A stretch of DNA of 45,608 nucleotides from a virus. The notes beneath the pieces are model-generated. The model saw nothing but the letters and a program-made list of their open reading frames with translations. It had not been told where the DNA came from and searched no databases. Below, one piece after another: positions 31,553 through 39,900 of the stretch; position 1 is the stretch's first letter, and the number at the start of each line of letters is the position of its first letter. The translations under genes and the position numbers were made by a program. Location: positions 1-45,608 of the IMG/VR virus record IMGVR_UViG_3300034107_000949. One strand, written 5' to 3'.

Positions 31553-32042
31553 TGACGTTTCAACCAGATGTAGTAAAAAAGTAAATTCCGCTTGTGCCGT
31601 GTACGAGGGAGTACTACCATCTGATACAAATATAAACCCAGGTTCTTGTGAGATAACTGTGGAACAAGTTTTACAAGATATGTCTATCATACTTACAAAA
31701 GTAAGTAATGAGATAAACTTTAATGCTGTAAAGCAAGGTGAATTAGGTAGCTCATGTTTTCCATACTTTAACGTAGCTAGTCCAATTGGATCTGGTTCAG
31801 AGATAAGTAGTGGTTATGTATCAATAAGAGAAGCAGTAAAAACACTTGAAGGAAAACTTATTCAAATAATGAGTTTTATTGGTATGTCATGCCCAACATG
31901 TCCAACATGTGAAGACTGTCCTCCAATATATACTCAGAGTATTGAATGTCTTAATTTGACAATACCTGGAGCAGATGATTGTGGAAATACTCCTGCAACC
32001 CTAGCTCAGCTATTGCAATACATTTTAAATAAATTACCATAA
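31542..32042 (+). CDS. Tail protein with Cys/G anchor module (166 aa)
   Basis: N-terminal ~60 residues carry the anchor-like pattern C-x-x-Y-x-G...I-x-x-G...V-x-x-V-L (ACAVYEGVLPSDTNINPGS then ITVEQVLQDMSIILTKV) that also begins three other tail genes here. A long helix and then CPTCPTCEDCPP (about 120-131) and the C-terminal LAQLLQYILNKLP follow. Cys clusters suggest metal binding or disulfide cross-links. Probably a baseplate or fibre-base component; inferred from context. Confidence 0.68.
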   Translation: MSCNDVSTRCSKKVNSACAVYEGVLPSDTNINPGSCEITVEQVLQDMSIILTKVSNEINFNAVKQGELGSSCFPYFNVASPIGSGSEISSGYVSIREAVKTLEGKLIQIMSFIGMSCPTCPTCEDCPPIYTQSIECLNLTIPGADDCGNTPATLAQLLQYILNKLP

Positions 32043-32059
32043 TTTAAAAAATTAAAATA

Positions 32060-33685
32060 ATGTTTTTCGATTTAGAAGATTACGCAACAAGATACAGAAG
32101 CACTATAGATCCTAACTGTGTTAACCCAAACATTCCTAAAGTTGATAACTCATCTATTGAGTGTAGCCAAATTATTTCTACCAACTGTGTAGTTACATCT
32201 AAAGGATATCCATACTTAGGAATAGGAAGCGGAGAAACTGTAACTAGCGTGCTTGAAAAAATAAAAGAAAAGTTTAAAAGCCTTTCTTTTACAATTTTAA
32301 ACTTAGGCTCAGGCATAGGATTACTTAAAAGCTTTTCCGGAGGAGTATTATCAGCAAAATCTATAAAGGCAGGTAATAACATTGTACTTACAGAGGCAAA
32401 TGATACAATCACAATTAATGCTACAGGAGGAGGTTCTGGAGGTGGGATAATAGATATTACTCATGCAAACTTAGTAATCGCTAAAAACGCAAGCACGCTA
32501 TCCCCTGGAACGTACTACAGAATCACTGACTTCAGAACAATGTATGATCAACCTGATTTTGATTCAAACGGAGATGCTAAAACAAGTGTAGCTGCTAAAC
32601 AAGGTCCGATAGAACCAATTACTGTATTAGCTTTAAAAAACAATGTTCTTAGCAGAGAAGTATACCAAGAAGATTTTCCAGAAGATACTATTGAATACAT
32701 ATTAGAGTTTACAACCCCAGTTAACCAAACTGTTACAAAGGGAAGAATTGTTTACTTAAAAGATAAGTATGGAACTGAAACAGATTATGATCACAGAAAT
32801 GTTGAGTTTAAAAGATATGCGCAACCATACCTAAACTTTTTTCCATCTTATAAGGACACATCTTTAAATTCTACAGAAAGAAAAACTATATACCTTCCTT
32901 TTTTTGGTAGAAATTTTAAATCTTTAGGTTACTTTGAGACGTTTTTAATGGGACAATCTGATACTCCATTTGACTTACCAAACAATGTCGTTGGTTCAGC
33001 ACATAATAGTTCACTTGGACATTTATCAACTAACTCAACATTTAATAGTCTTTATAATACAGAAATAACTCAATCTAGAAATGTTTTTATAGAAATGCCT
33101 ATATACTCATCTAGAATATTTGTTACTACAGACTCTACTTTATATAACTATAACAATGGAACTGGATCAATTTTAAATTGTAATATAAGAGAAATAAGAA
33201 ACTCTTATATTGGAATTGAGTCTCTAACTAGCTCTACAATACATTCTATAGAAGGTGCAAATTTAGGTAGATTAAATATTTCAAATAGCAGAGTTTATCA
33301 AATGTATTATCCTGGAACAATAAACCAAAATGGTTTACCTGCAGATAGAGTTACAATTAGTTCATCTGATATAGGTACTATGACAGACGTAAAAGGTATT
33401 TCTTCATTTGTAAATTCTTATATTAATGTAATATCTACTATAACTTTTTTAAGTAATATAATAGAAAATGTTAAAGGAAATAGAATAGAAAATAGTGTTT
33501 TTAAAAATGCTCAAACTATAAAACACTTAAATATATTAGGGGATATAAATAATGTAAACTTCTCTACTTCAACAATAGTTTACAACACAGCTTTATCTAA
33601 AGAAATTATACAGCATCCAACTGGACTACATATAAAACACTACGACCAATTTGGAGCAGCAGTTATTAACAATGTAAACGCATAA
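32060..33685 (+). CDS. Tail spike-like protein with beta-helix region
   Basis: 541 aa. N-terminal anchor module (ECSQIISTNCVVTSKG, LGIGSGETVTSVLEKIKEKF, about 38-75), then a Gly-rich hinge (GGGSGGG, about 127-133), then the family segment PGTYYRITDFRTMYDQPDF... with EPITVLALKNNVL. From ~290 to the end short Asn/Ser/Ile-rich strands repeat (IFVTTDST-LYNYNNGTG-ILNCNIREIRNS-YIGIESLTSS-TIHSIEGANLG), the look of a right-handed beta-helix. Many such spikes bind or cleave surface polysaccharide; no catalytic residues can be picked out here. Confidence 0.78.
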   Translation: MFFDLEDYATRYRSTIDPNCVNPNIPKVDNSSIECSQIISTNCVVTSKGYPYLGIGSGETVTSVLEKIKEKFKSLSFTILNLGSGIGLLKSFSGGVLSAKSIKAGNNIVLTEANDTITINATGGGSGGGIIDITHANLVIAKNASTLSPGTYYRITDFRTMYDQPDFDSNGDAKTSVAAKQGPIEPITVLALKNNVLSREVYQEDFPEDTIEYILEFTTPVNQTVTKGRIVYLKDKYGTETDYDHRNVEFKRYAQPYLNFFPSYKDTSLNSTERKTIYLPFFGRNFKSLGYFETFLMGQSDTPFDLPNNVVGSAHNSSLGHLSTNSTFNSLYNTEITQSRNVFIEMPIYSSRIFVTTDSTLYNYNNGTGSILNCNIREIRNSYIGIESLTSSTIHSIEGANLGRLNISNSRVYQMYYPGTINQNGLPADRVTISSSDIGTMTDVKGISSFVNSYINVISTITFLSNIIENVKGNRIENSVFKNAQTIKHLNILGDINNVNFSTSTIVYNTALSKEIIQHPTGLHIKHYDQFGAAVINNVNA

Positions 33686-33688
33686 TAA

Positions 33689-35986
33689 ATGAACTCATTT
33701 AATTTTCAAATTGTACCGGTAGCTAATTTAGCAGCTATAACAACACCATTTCCAGATCATATCTGTTACTTCACTGAAGATACAGAAAACTATTATATTT
33801 GGGAGAACAATGCATTAAAAGAAATATTTGTAGATGCTTCAAGTATAACTTGGAATAACATTACAAACAAGCCAACAACAATTACAGGTTTTGGAATTAC
33901 AGATGCTGTAAAAGTAAGTAACGGTACACTAAACTATGTTGCTAAGTTTACTCCAGATGGAACTACTATTGGCAATTCTCAAATACAAGATAATGCAGAT
34001 ACTGTAAGCATTGGTACTACACTTGATTCTAATGTAAAAATAAATATTAGTTCTAATAAAGTTTATGGTATTTCTTTAACAAACTCAAATACTTCAGGCT
34101 CTATTAAATCTTCAATAGTTGTATCAACTACTGGTGTAAGTAGTGGTGAAAATCGCGGAATAGAAGGAACTGCATCTGGTTCTACAACACTTAATGTTGG
34201 TATAAGAGGTACTGGAATCTCTGAAGCAGGTTCAAAGTCTGTTGGTGGACATTTTACTGCATCTGGTCTAGGTACTAAATATGCAATCAGACTATCAGAT
34301 ACTACTGAATTACCAAATAAATATTTAAAATGCATAACAAACAATGGTGAAGCAAACTGGGGTAACATCAATATCACTGAAGTAACAAATGGTCTATCAA
34401 GTACATTGTTAGGTGCAGCAAATGGTATTGCAACTCTAGATTCAAACTCTAAACTAACAATAGCTCAAATGCCAATATCTGTAATGGATTACAAAGGTAC
34501 TTATGATATTGTAACAAATACACCAAACTTAGTAGACGGAACAGGAAACCAAGGTGATGTATATGTTTGTACAACTGCAGGAACAAGAACATTTGGAGTA
34601 GGAAATACGATTACTGTTGGAGTTGGTGATTGGTTAATTTATAACGGAACTAAATGGGAGAAAACACTAGGAAATAATGTTGGAGCCGGAACTGTAACTT
34701 CAGTAGGACTTTCTTTAGGAACTACAGGTACAGATGTAAATATCTCAAACTCTCCAATTACTTCTTCCGGAAATATAAACTTAAACATACCAACAGCAAG
34801 TGCAACTGCAAGAGGTTTACTATCAATTTCAGACTTTAACACCTTTAGTGGTAAACAATCGGTAATAACATTAACAACAACAGGAACAAGTGGTGCTGCA
34901 ACTTTTACAGGAAACACTCTAAATATACCTCAATATTCAGCAATAACATTAACAACAACAGGAACTTCAGGTGCAGCAACATTAGTTGGAAACACTTTAA
35001 ATATACCTCAATATTTAGATGGAAGTGGTACTACAGATAATGTTACATTTTGGACAGATAGTAATACAGTAAACGCAGCTAGTAATTTATATTATGAAAC
35101 TAATTTTGCTTATACTAATAATGGAAGTGTTACTTATGGTAAAAAATTGAGACTTGCTACACCAGGTTGTGCGTCACAAGAAATGTCAAACGGCTACTAT
35201 TTATCAATAGTAAATAAACTCCCACTACCAACAAGCTTAGATGTTTTTGCAGGAGCTGAGTTTGTAACTAGAAGTACTAGTACATCAAATACTTCTGATT
35301 CAACTATTACTTTTGAATTTAATAGAATAGATTCAAATATTAATATACTAAGTACTCAAAAAGACGATGCTCTTGGTAAAATAGTTTGGACAGGTCCAAA
35401 TCAGACTACTACTGGAACTATGATAAGAGCATATGCAGATGAACTATTTAGTAATCCTAGTAGTAGAGGTGCAAGAATAGAAATATCAGTTACAAAAAAA
35501 GGGACAACTAGTAAATTCACTTCACTTGTTTTAGACTCAGATGGTTATGTAAAAGTATCAGAAGCTTATAAATTACCTAAAACTTCTGGTACTGCTAATC
35601 AGTTTTTAAAAACAAATGGTACAGATGCTGATTGGAACTACCTTCCTGATTCAGCTCAGATTATGTGTTCTGATTTAGTAACATCTATTACAGCTAGTAC
35701 AACAATTTTAAAAGGATTTTGGATAGCCCCTTGCAGCGGAAGGTTAACAGATATATTTGCATCTTTGCTTTCAACACAACAAGGAGGTAGTGTACTTACA
35801 GTACAAGTAAAAATGAATGGATCACAAGTAGCTCTTCCAGTATTTGCTAATTTAACAACATTATCAAGTACAATTGTAGCATCAAATACATTCACAAAAG
35901 GTACTATTTTTGAGATATTTGTGACACAAGTTGGGGATGGTACAGCAAAAGGATTACTTACAACAATTAATTACGAGAGAACATAA
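33689..35986 (+). CDS. Tail fibre with repeated T-G-rich strands (765 aa)
   Basis: Starts with the 'FTEDTENYYIWENN' wall domain common in phage fibres, then WNNITNKPTTITGFGITDAV, a standard fibre segment. Central DYKGTYDIVTNTPNLVDGTGNQGDVYVCTTAG and GDWLIYNGTKWEK are another fibre domain. Two near-identical 26-residue repeats (T-L-T-T-T-G-T-S-G-A-A-T...N-T-L-N-I-P-Q-Y) lie at about 393-444. C-terminal ~130 residues form a probable trimerised tip (APCSGRLTDIFASLLS...). Receptor-binding role inferred. Confidence 0.8.
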   Translation: MNSFNFQIVPVANLAAITTPFPDHICYFTEDTENYYIWENNALKEIFVDASSITWNNITNKPTTITGFGITDAVKVSNGTLNYVAKFTPDGTTIGNSQIQDNADTVSIGTTLDSNVKINISSNKVYGISLTNSNTSGSIKSSIVVSTTGVSSGENRGIEGTASGSTTLNVGIRGTGISEAGSKSVGGHFTASGLGTKYAIRLSDTTELPNKYLKCITNNGEANWGNINITEVTNGLSSTLLGAANGIATLDSNSKLTIAQMPISVMDYKGTYDIVTNTPNLVDGTGNQGDVYVCTTAGTRTFGVGNTITVGVGDWLIYNGTKWEKTLGNNVGAGTVTSVGLSLGTTGTDVNISNSPITSSGNINLNIPTASATARGLLSISDFNTFSGKQSVITLTTTGTSGAATFTGNTLNIPQYSAITLTTTGTSGAATLVGNTLNIPQYLDGSGTTDNVTFWTDSNTVNAASNLYYETNFAYTNNGSVTYGKKLRLATPGCASQEMSNGYYLSIVNKLPLPTSLDVFAGAEFVTRSTSTSNTSDSTITFEFNRIDSNINILSTQKDDALGKIVWTGPNQTTTGTMIRAYADELFSNPSSRGARIEISVTKKGTTSKFTSLVLDSDGYVKVSEAYKLPKTSGTANQFLKTNGTDADWNYLPDSAQIMCSDLVTSITASTTILKGFWIAPCSGRLTDIFASLLSTQQGGSVLTVQVKMNGSQVALPVFANLTTLSSTIVASNTFTKGTIFEIFVTQVGDGTAKGLLTTINYERT
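34865..35017 (+). repeat. Two 78-bp tandem repeats in the 765-aa fibre gene
   Basis: ATAACATTAACAACAACAGG begins both units, at 34865 and 34943; the units also share the end AAATATACCTCAATAT. Confidence 0.85.
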
Positions 35987-35988
35987 TT

Positions 35989-36756
35989 ATGATAATTAAT
36001 CCATATATATTTTCTTCAGCTGGGGCCGTTATAGGTAATGTCCCCACTACAAACTTAAGACTTTATCTAGAGAGTGATAACGGAGTTACTTATGATGGTA
36101 CAAACAAAGTAAGTGCTTGGAATGATCAAACTGTATATAACAATGATCCAATTCAAAATACTCCTTCGTATAAACCTTTGTACTCTGCTTTAGATACAAG
36201 CATGAATAATTTGCCATCAATAACTTTTTCATCCCCTAGTTATGATAGCATGCAAATAACTGCAAACGCATCTTTAAATTTCTCAACAAACGGTTTTACT
36301 GTATACTTAGTTTGTACTATTCCGCAATTAACTTTATACGGAGCATTAATACAACATTCTAATGATGATACATGGACACAAGGATGGGGTATAATTGGAG
36401 TCACATCTAATTTGAGATTCTTTATACAAAATTGGAATAGCGCACCAAACTACCTAGATTTACCTGAACCAGCTTCTAATCAAAAACTATTGATAAAGTT
36501 TAGTTGGGATAAAACTACAATGAAAGCTAGTGTTAGAAATCAAAGTGGTTTTACAAACGCTAGTACAAAAGCATACTCTGGTGCTTATACAAACCCTACA
36601 TTACCTCTTTCAATATCTGCAGCCGATCCACTTTCACAAACTACTGGATATGTTTCATCTAAGTTTGGGGCAATACTAATGTATGATGGAGTTTTATCTG
36701 CACAAGACGAATTAAATTTAGAAAATTACTTAAAATCAAAATATGGAATCTCTTAA
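35989..36756 (+). CDS. LamG/concanavalin-like lectin domain protein
   Basis: 255 aa. PTTNLRLYLESDNGVTYDGTNKVSAWNDQT at 19-48 followed by KPLYSALDTSMNNLPSITFSSPSYDSMQI is the standard opening of a concanavalin A-like (LamG) jelly roll. The remainder alternates strands (FTVYLVCTIPQ, WGIIGVTSNLRFFIQ, KLLIKFSWDKTTMKASVRN) and ends with an assembly helix (SAQDELNLENYLKSKYG). Lies between a fibre gene and a holin candidate. A sugar-binding tip or depolymerase accessory is inferred. Confidence 0.78.
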   Translation: MIINPYIFSSAGAVIGNVPTTNLRLYLESDNGVTYDGTNKVSAWNDQTVYNNDPIQNTPSYKPLYSALDTSMNNLPSITFSSPSYDSMQITANASLNFSTNGFTVYLVCTIPQLTLYGALIQHSNDDTWTQGWGIIGVTSNLRFFIQNWNSAPNYLDLPEPASNQKLLIKFSWDKTTMKASVRNQSGFTNASTKAYSGAYTNPTLPLSISAADPLSQTTGYVSSKFGAILMYDGVLSAQDELNLENYLKSKYGIS

Positions 36757-36979
36757 AAACAATGAGGTGGTAAAAAGATGGAAATCTAAAACACCTTCCT
36801 TTTGGAAAAAAATACAAAGAATAGGATTAATCGCAGGAGGAATTGGAGCAGTAATTATTGCATCACCAGTTGCACTTCCTGCAGCAATAGCTTCAGTAGG
36901 CGGATATCTTGCTTTAGCAGGATCTGTAGCAGCTACATTATCTCAACTTACAGTTGAAGACAAAGAAGTTTTAGATTAA
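36743..36979 (+). CDS. Probable holin
   Basis: 78 aa. Basic N-terminal part (RWKSKTPSFWKKIQR), then two hydrophobic segments rich in Gly/Ala at about 27-41 and 44-65 (GLIAGGIGAVIIASPVALP, IASVGGYLALAGSVAATL), then a short acidic tail (TVEDKEVLD). I recall this 'WK...TPxFWKKI...GLxxG-x-x-A-x-x-x-P-x-A-L-P' family as a frequent small holin-like protein of Bacteroidota phages. It would permeabilise the inner membrane for a cell-wall enzyme. Overlaps the lectin gene by 14 nt. Confidence 0.7.
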   Translation: MESLKNNEVVKRWKSKTPSFWKKIQRIGLIAGGIGAVIIASPVALPAAIASVGGYLALAGSVAATLSQLTVEDKEVLD

Positions 36980-36987
36980 TTAATCTT

Positions 36988-37019
36988 TTTGCTAGTTATA
37001 TTATTGCTTAGTATTTTTG
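36988..37019 (+). promoter_or_regulatory. Host-type promoter TTTG-N20-TATTTTTG
   Basis: TTTG 36988-36991, exactly 20 nt, TATTTTTG 37012-37019. The predicted leader is about 75 nt and holds two hairpins. Confidence 0.72.
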
Positions 37020-37022
37020 CAG

Positions 37023-37070
37023 TATAAGGCTCAGGCCTTATAATTGTCATTTATAAGGTTACAGCCTTAT
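37023..37070 (+). promoter_or_regulatory. Two tandem hairpins in the leader of the 375-aa tail gene
   Basis: TATAAGGC-TCAG-GCCTTATA (37023-37042) and ATAAGG-TTACAG-CCTTAT (37053-37070): related sequences 29 nt apart. There is no T-run after either, so attenuation or mRNA protection fits better than termination. Confidence 0.6.
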
Positions 37071-37097
37071 TATAAATAAACATTAATAATATTAAAA

Positions 37098-38225
37098 ATG
37101 AGTAATTGCCAACCTAATTGTGGATGTAAATTTGAAGTAGATTCAAGTTGCGTCAGATATACTAGCGTAAACTTAGGTACGACATCTATAAACCAAGGTG
37201 ATACTGTAGAAACATCTATCATAAAAATAGACGCAGCAATAAATAACTTACAACAATTTATAGAAAACAATCAGGCATTAACTATTGAAGGACCTATAAA
37301 TAAAGTTGTAAAATTTGGACCACCTAATACGCCACTATTACCTTCTCAAACAGAAGATGACGGAACCTCTATAGGAATAAATGCAGCATTAGACACTGCA
37401 TTTAAAATGTCATTAGAGACTTCCCCTAACCAATCAGGGTTAAAAATAACTTCATTAAATAATGGTAAAGAAGCAATAGTAGCTAAAAATGAATCTAGTG
37501 GTGCTATTATAAACAAAGGTATAGTTTCTTTAGTATCAGGATCAAGTGTATCAAATATTGGTTTAGAGTCATCTGCTACAGGTGCATCCAATATAAATAT
37601 TGGTATTTCTGCAGCAGCTTTAGGAGGGACAGCTAATTACTCAGCTCAACTAAAAGACGGATCAGAGACGGTTCAAGGAGGAAAATTCTTAAAAGATACA
37701 GGTTCTGGAAAAGCAAATTGGAATTACATATACTTGGCAGACATACAAGATTACCAAGCATCAGCTCCTTTTGTACTAACACCTGCAACAGCAACCGTTT
37801 TAGGAGGAGTAAAAATAGGTTCAGGTATAAATGTTACTGTTGATGGAACTATAAGTGTAAATCAGCAACAAAGTTATACACTACCGGTAGCAACATCAAA
37901 TATTTTAGGAGGAGTAAAAATAGGTTCAGGTATAAATGTTACTGTTGATGGAACTATTAGCACTACACTTCCAATAGCTACTACATCAGTTTTAGGTGGA
38001 GTAATTGTAGGATCTGGTTTAGCTATAACTCAAGCAGGTGTTTTATCTGTAAATGTTCCTGTAACAGCAGGTAGAGGTATAGCTGTATTTTTACAGACAG
38101 CAGAGCCTACGCAAGCTAATTTTAATACTGCATACGGAACAGTTTCAGGATTTGGAATAAATAATCTGCCTGGTGCAAACGCAATTAAGCCAGGTGATTT
38201 ATGGATAGACTCTTGTACACCTTAA
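37098..38225 (+). CDS. Tail fibre-like protein with GGVKIGSGI repeats
   Basis: 375 aa. Cys-rich start MSNCQPNCGCKFEVDSSC followed by the shared anchor pattern (CVRYTSVNLGTTSINQGDTVETSIIKIDAAI, 18-48), then a fibre core and, at about 230-325, three repeats of L-G-G-V-x-x-G-S-G-x-x-x-T-x-x-G-x-x-S, the common fibre repeat. The C-terminus ends FGINNLPGANAIKPGDLWIDSC, a tip-like segment. Leader carries two hairpins and a consensus promoter. Probably part of a host-binding appendage. Confidence 0.78.
   Translation: MSNCQPNCGCKFEVDSSCVRYTSVNLGTTSINQGDTVETSIIKIDAAINNLQQFIENNQALTIEGPINKVVKFGPPNTPLLPSQTEDDGTSIGINAALDTAFKMSLETSPNQSGLKITSLNNGKEAIVAKNESSGAIINKGIVSLVSGSSVSNIGLESSATGASNINIGISAAALGGTANYSAQLKDGSETVQGGKFLKDTGSGKANWNYIYLADIQDYQASAPFVLTPATATVLGGVKIGSGINVTVDGTISVNQQQSYTLPVATSNILGGVKIGSGINVTVDGTISTTLPIATTSVLGGVIVGSGLAITQAGVLSVNVPVTAGRGIAVFLQTAEPTQANFNTAYGTVSGFGINNLPGANAIKPGDLWIDSCTP
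37798..37957 (+). repeat. 55-bp perfect direct repeats in the 375-aa fibre gene
   Basis: 37798-37852 and 37903-37957 are identical over 55 bp (start TTTTAGGAGGAGTAAAAATA), 105 bp (35 codons) apart; a third diverged copy follows. Confidence 0.9.
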
Positions 38226-38234
38226 ATTTAAGAT

Positions 38235-39371
38235 ATGGCAAGTACTTTTAAAATATATGATGGACAAAACTGGATTGATCCATGTAATTGTAACGTAAAC
38301 GTAAGAACTAGTAGTAATGCTTGGAAGTTAGTTGATCCAAAAAACTGTCTTGTAAAATATTGGACAGGAACTGAATGGTGTCAAATAGTTTGTCCAAACC
38401 CTGAACAGATAGTGTGTGGACAGGGGTTAAGTGTTTCTGCTAATTCTGGTGTATTTTATATTCCTTTTACAATACCAGCATCAGCAAAAGGAATAAAAGT
38501 GCATGTTGATTCAGGTTCAGCAAGAGATGCTTTTCAAATAGTAGCAGCAGATAAAACAACATGGTTAGCAGGGTTAGGAAATATAGGGAGATCAGAAATC
38601 GCCCAGAATGCTTCTGTAAACATAGGTCCTGCACTTATACAAAACACATTTGTAGAGGGAAGCATGGGTCCACCTGCATATATAAACCAATCTAATGGTA
38701 ATGGCGGATTTATATTTCAAACAGATACTCCTGCAAATGTTGTTCATAACATATCAGGTAATTGGCATACATTAGAGAAATTAGCCCCTGGAGTAAATTC
38801 AAATTACCCTAATGGAGGTATAATAGTACATCAATTTGTACCATACCCTAACCAAGAATGTACCAGTACATACAATAGAACACTAGTAAATAGGTATATA
38901 ATACCTAAAACCTTTATCGATACAGCTACAACAGAAAATAGAGTACACTTTACTTCTGAAATACTTCCAAATCAAGCACCTAATACACCATTTGGCGGAA
39001 TAATTCTTACAGAATTTTCAGTTGGTTTTGCACAAACCTATTCACAGCCTATAAATAGGTATTATATACCAAATAATTTAAATTACTCAACAAATTTAGC
39101 AGGATACAGAATACAAAATTTAACAGAGACATTTTTTGGAGATGTAGATAGAAGATCAGATCCCCAAACAGATCCAAATGGAAATATTATTGGAACAAAT
39201 AATAGAGCATTAATGCTTTATGAAAAAACAACACAACAATCTGAAGATGTGTTTATAAGAGTAACAGGAGGTGTTTGTGGAGGTACAACTTGGTATATAC
39301 CTAGAGTTGAGTGCTTTTACGATGATTACATAGAACCGCCACTTCAAGCCGCTCAATTATATGTTACATAG
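38235..39371 (+). CDS. Cys-rich tail protein with two short D-G-x-x-W domains (378 aa)
   Basis: Opens KIYDGQNWIDPCNCNVNV and repeats the idea at YWTGTEWCQIVCPNP, two small 'Y-x-G-x-x-W' motifs with Cys pairs that in Bacteroidota phage tail proteins precede larger domains. The remainder (IPFTIPASAKGIKVHVDSGSARDAFQIV...) is beta-rich, with VVHNISGNWHTLEKLAP and a long strand-rich C-terminus. No catalytic motif. Likely an adhesin or fibre tip. Overlaps the zincin gene by 11 nt. Confidence 0.68.
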   Translation: MASTFKIYDGQNWIDPCNCNVNVRTSSNAWKLVDPKNCLVKYWTGTEWCQIVCPNPEQIVCGQGLSVSANSGVFYIPFTIPASAKGIKVHVDSGSARDAFQIVAADKTTWLAGLGNIGRSEIAQNASVNIGPALIQNTFVEGSMGPPAYINQSNGNGGFIFQTDTPANVVHNISGNWHTLEKLAPGVNSNYPNGGIIVHQFVPYPNQECTSTYNRTLVNRYIIPKTFIDTATTENRVHFTSEILPNQAPNTPFGGIILTEFSVGFAQTYSQPINRYYIPNNLNYSTNLAGYRIQNLTETFFGDVDRRSDPQTDPNGNIIGTNNRALMLYEKTTQQSEDVFIRVTGGVCGGTTWYIPRVECFYDDYIEPPLQAAQLYVT

Positions 39372-39900
39372 TAAAATAATTGATAAAATAAATGGTAGTT
39401 TAGATAGTGTTGCTATAAATATTCTATACGATTTTTACTACAATTCAAGTTGTAAAGAAGTTTATTTAGAAAATTTTAAGAGCAATAAACTGGGTTTTTC
39501 TGATTATAGAAAAATATACTTAAATCCACTTGTGTTTGAGTTACCAATAACCTACTTTTTATATGTAGTATTACATGAAATTTCTCATCAATATCAATAT
39601 AAAAAGTACGGAAAAGATTTTACATTAAAGTACTATTTAGAACCAGATCTTTATGAAGATTTTTGGAAAACAGAAGTAGTAGCAGATAGGCTAGCAATAA
39701 TTAAAACTTTACAAATACTTAGGAAAAGTAATCCTGAATCAAACTTAAAACTAGTCTCTGTTTATAATACAGAAGATAAAAAAGAGAGTGTTAAAAAATA
39801 CTTAGAAGACTTACATAAAGAAATAGATAAGCTAGGTATTAAAACCATAGATGAAATAAATAAACATTTAATACAAAAAAGTAAACAAGATGTGCAATAA
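39361..39900 (+). CDS. Putative zinc metallopeptidase in the tail cluster
   Basis: 179 aa. HEISH (HExxH) at 72-76 within YVVLHEISHQYQYKKYG, and a downstream Glu105 in KTEVVADRLAI, fitting a gluzincin-like third ligand (E-x-x-A-D). A hydrophobic strand LPITYFLYVV precedes the motif. Similar small zincins with 'LHEISHxxQ...ExxAD' occur in phage genomes with unknown substrate. It may process a tail protein or digest host surface protein. No signal peptide. Embedded between Cys-rich tail genes (11-nt overlaps on both sides). Confidence 0.7.
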   Translation: MLHSKIIDKINGSLDSVAINILYDFYYNSSCKEVYLENFKSNKLGFSDYRKIYLNPLVFELPITYFLYVVLHEISHQYQYKKYGKDFTLKYYLEPDLYEDFWKTEVVADRLAIIKTLQILRKSNPESNLKLVSVYNTEDKKESVKKYLEDLHKEIDKLGIKTIDEINKHLIQKSKQDVQ

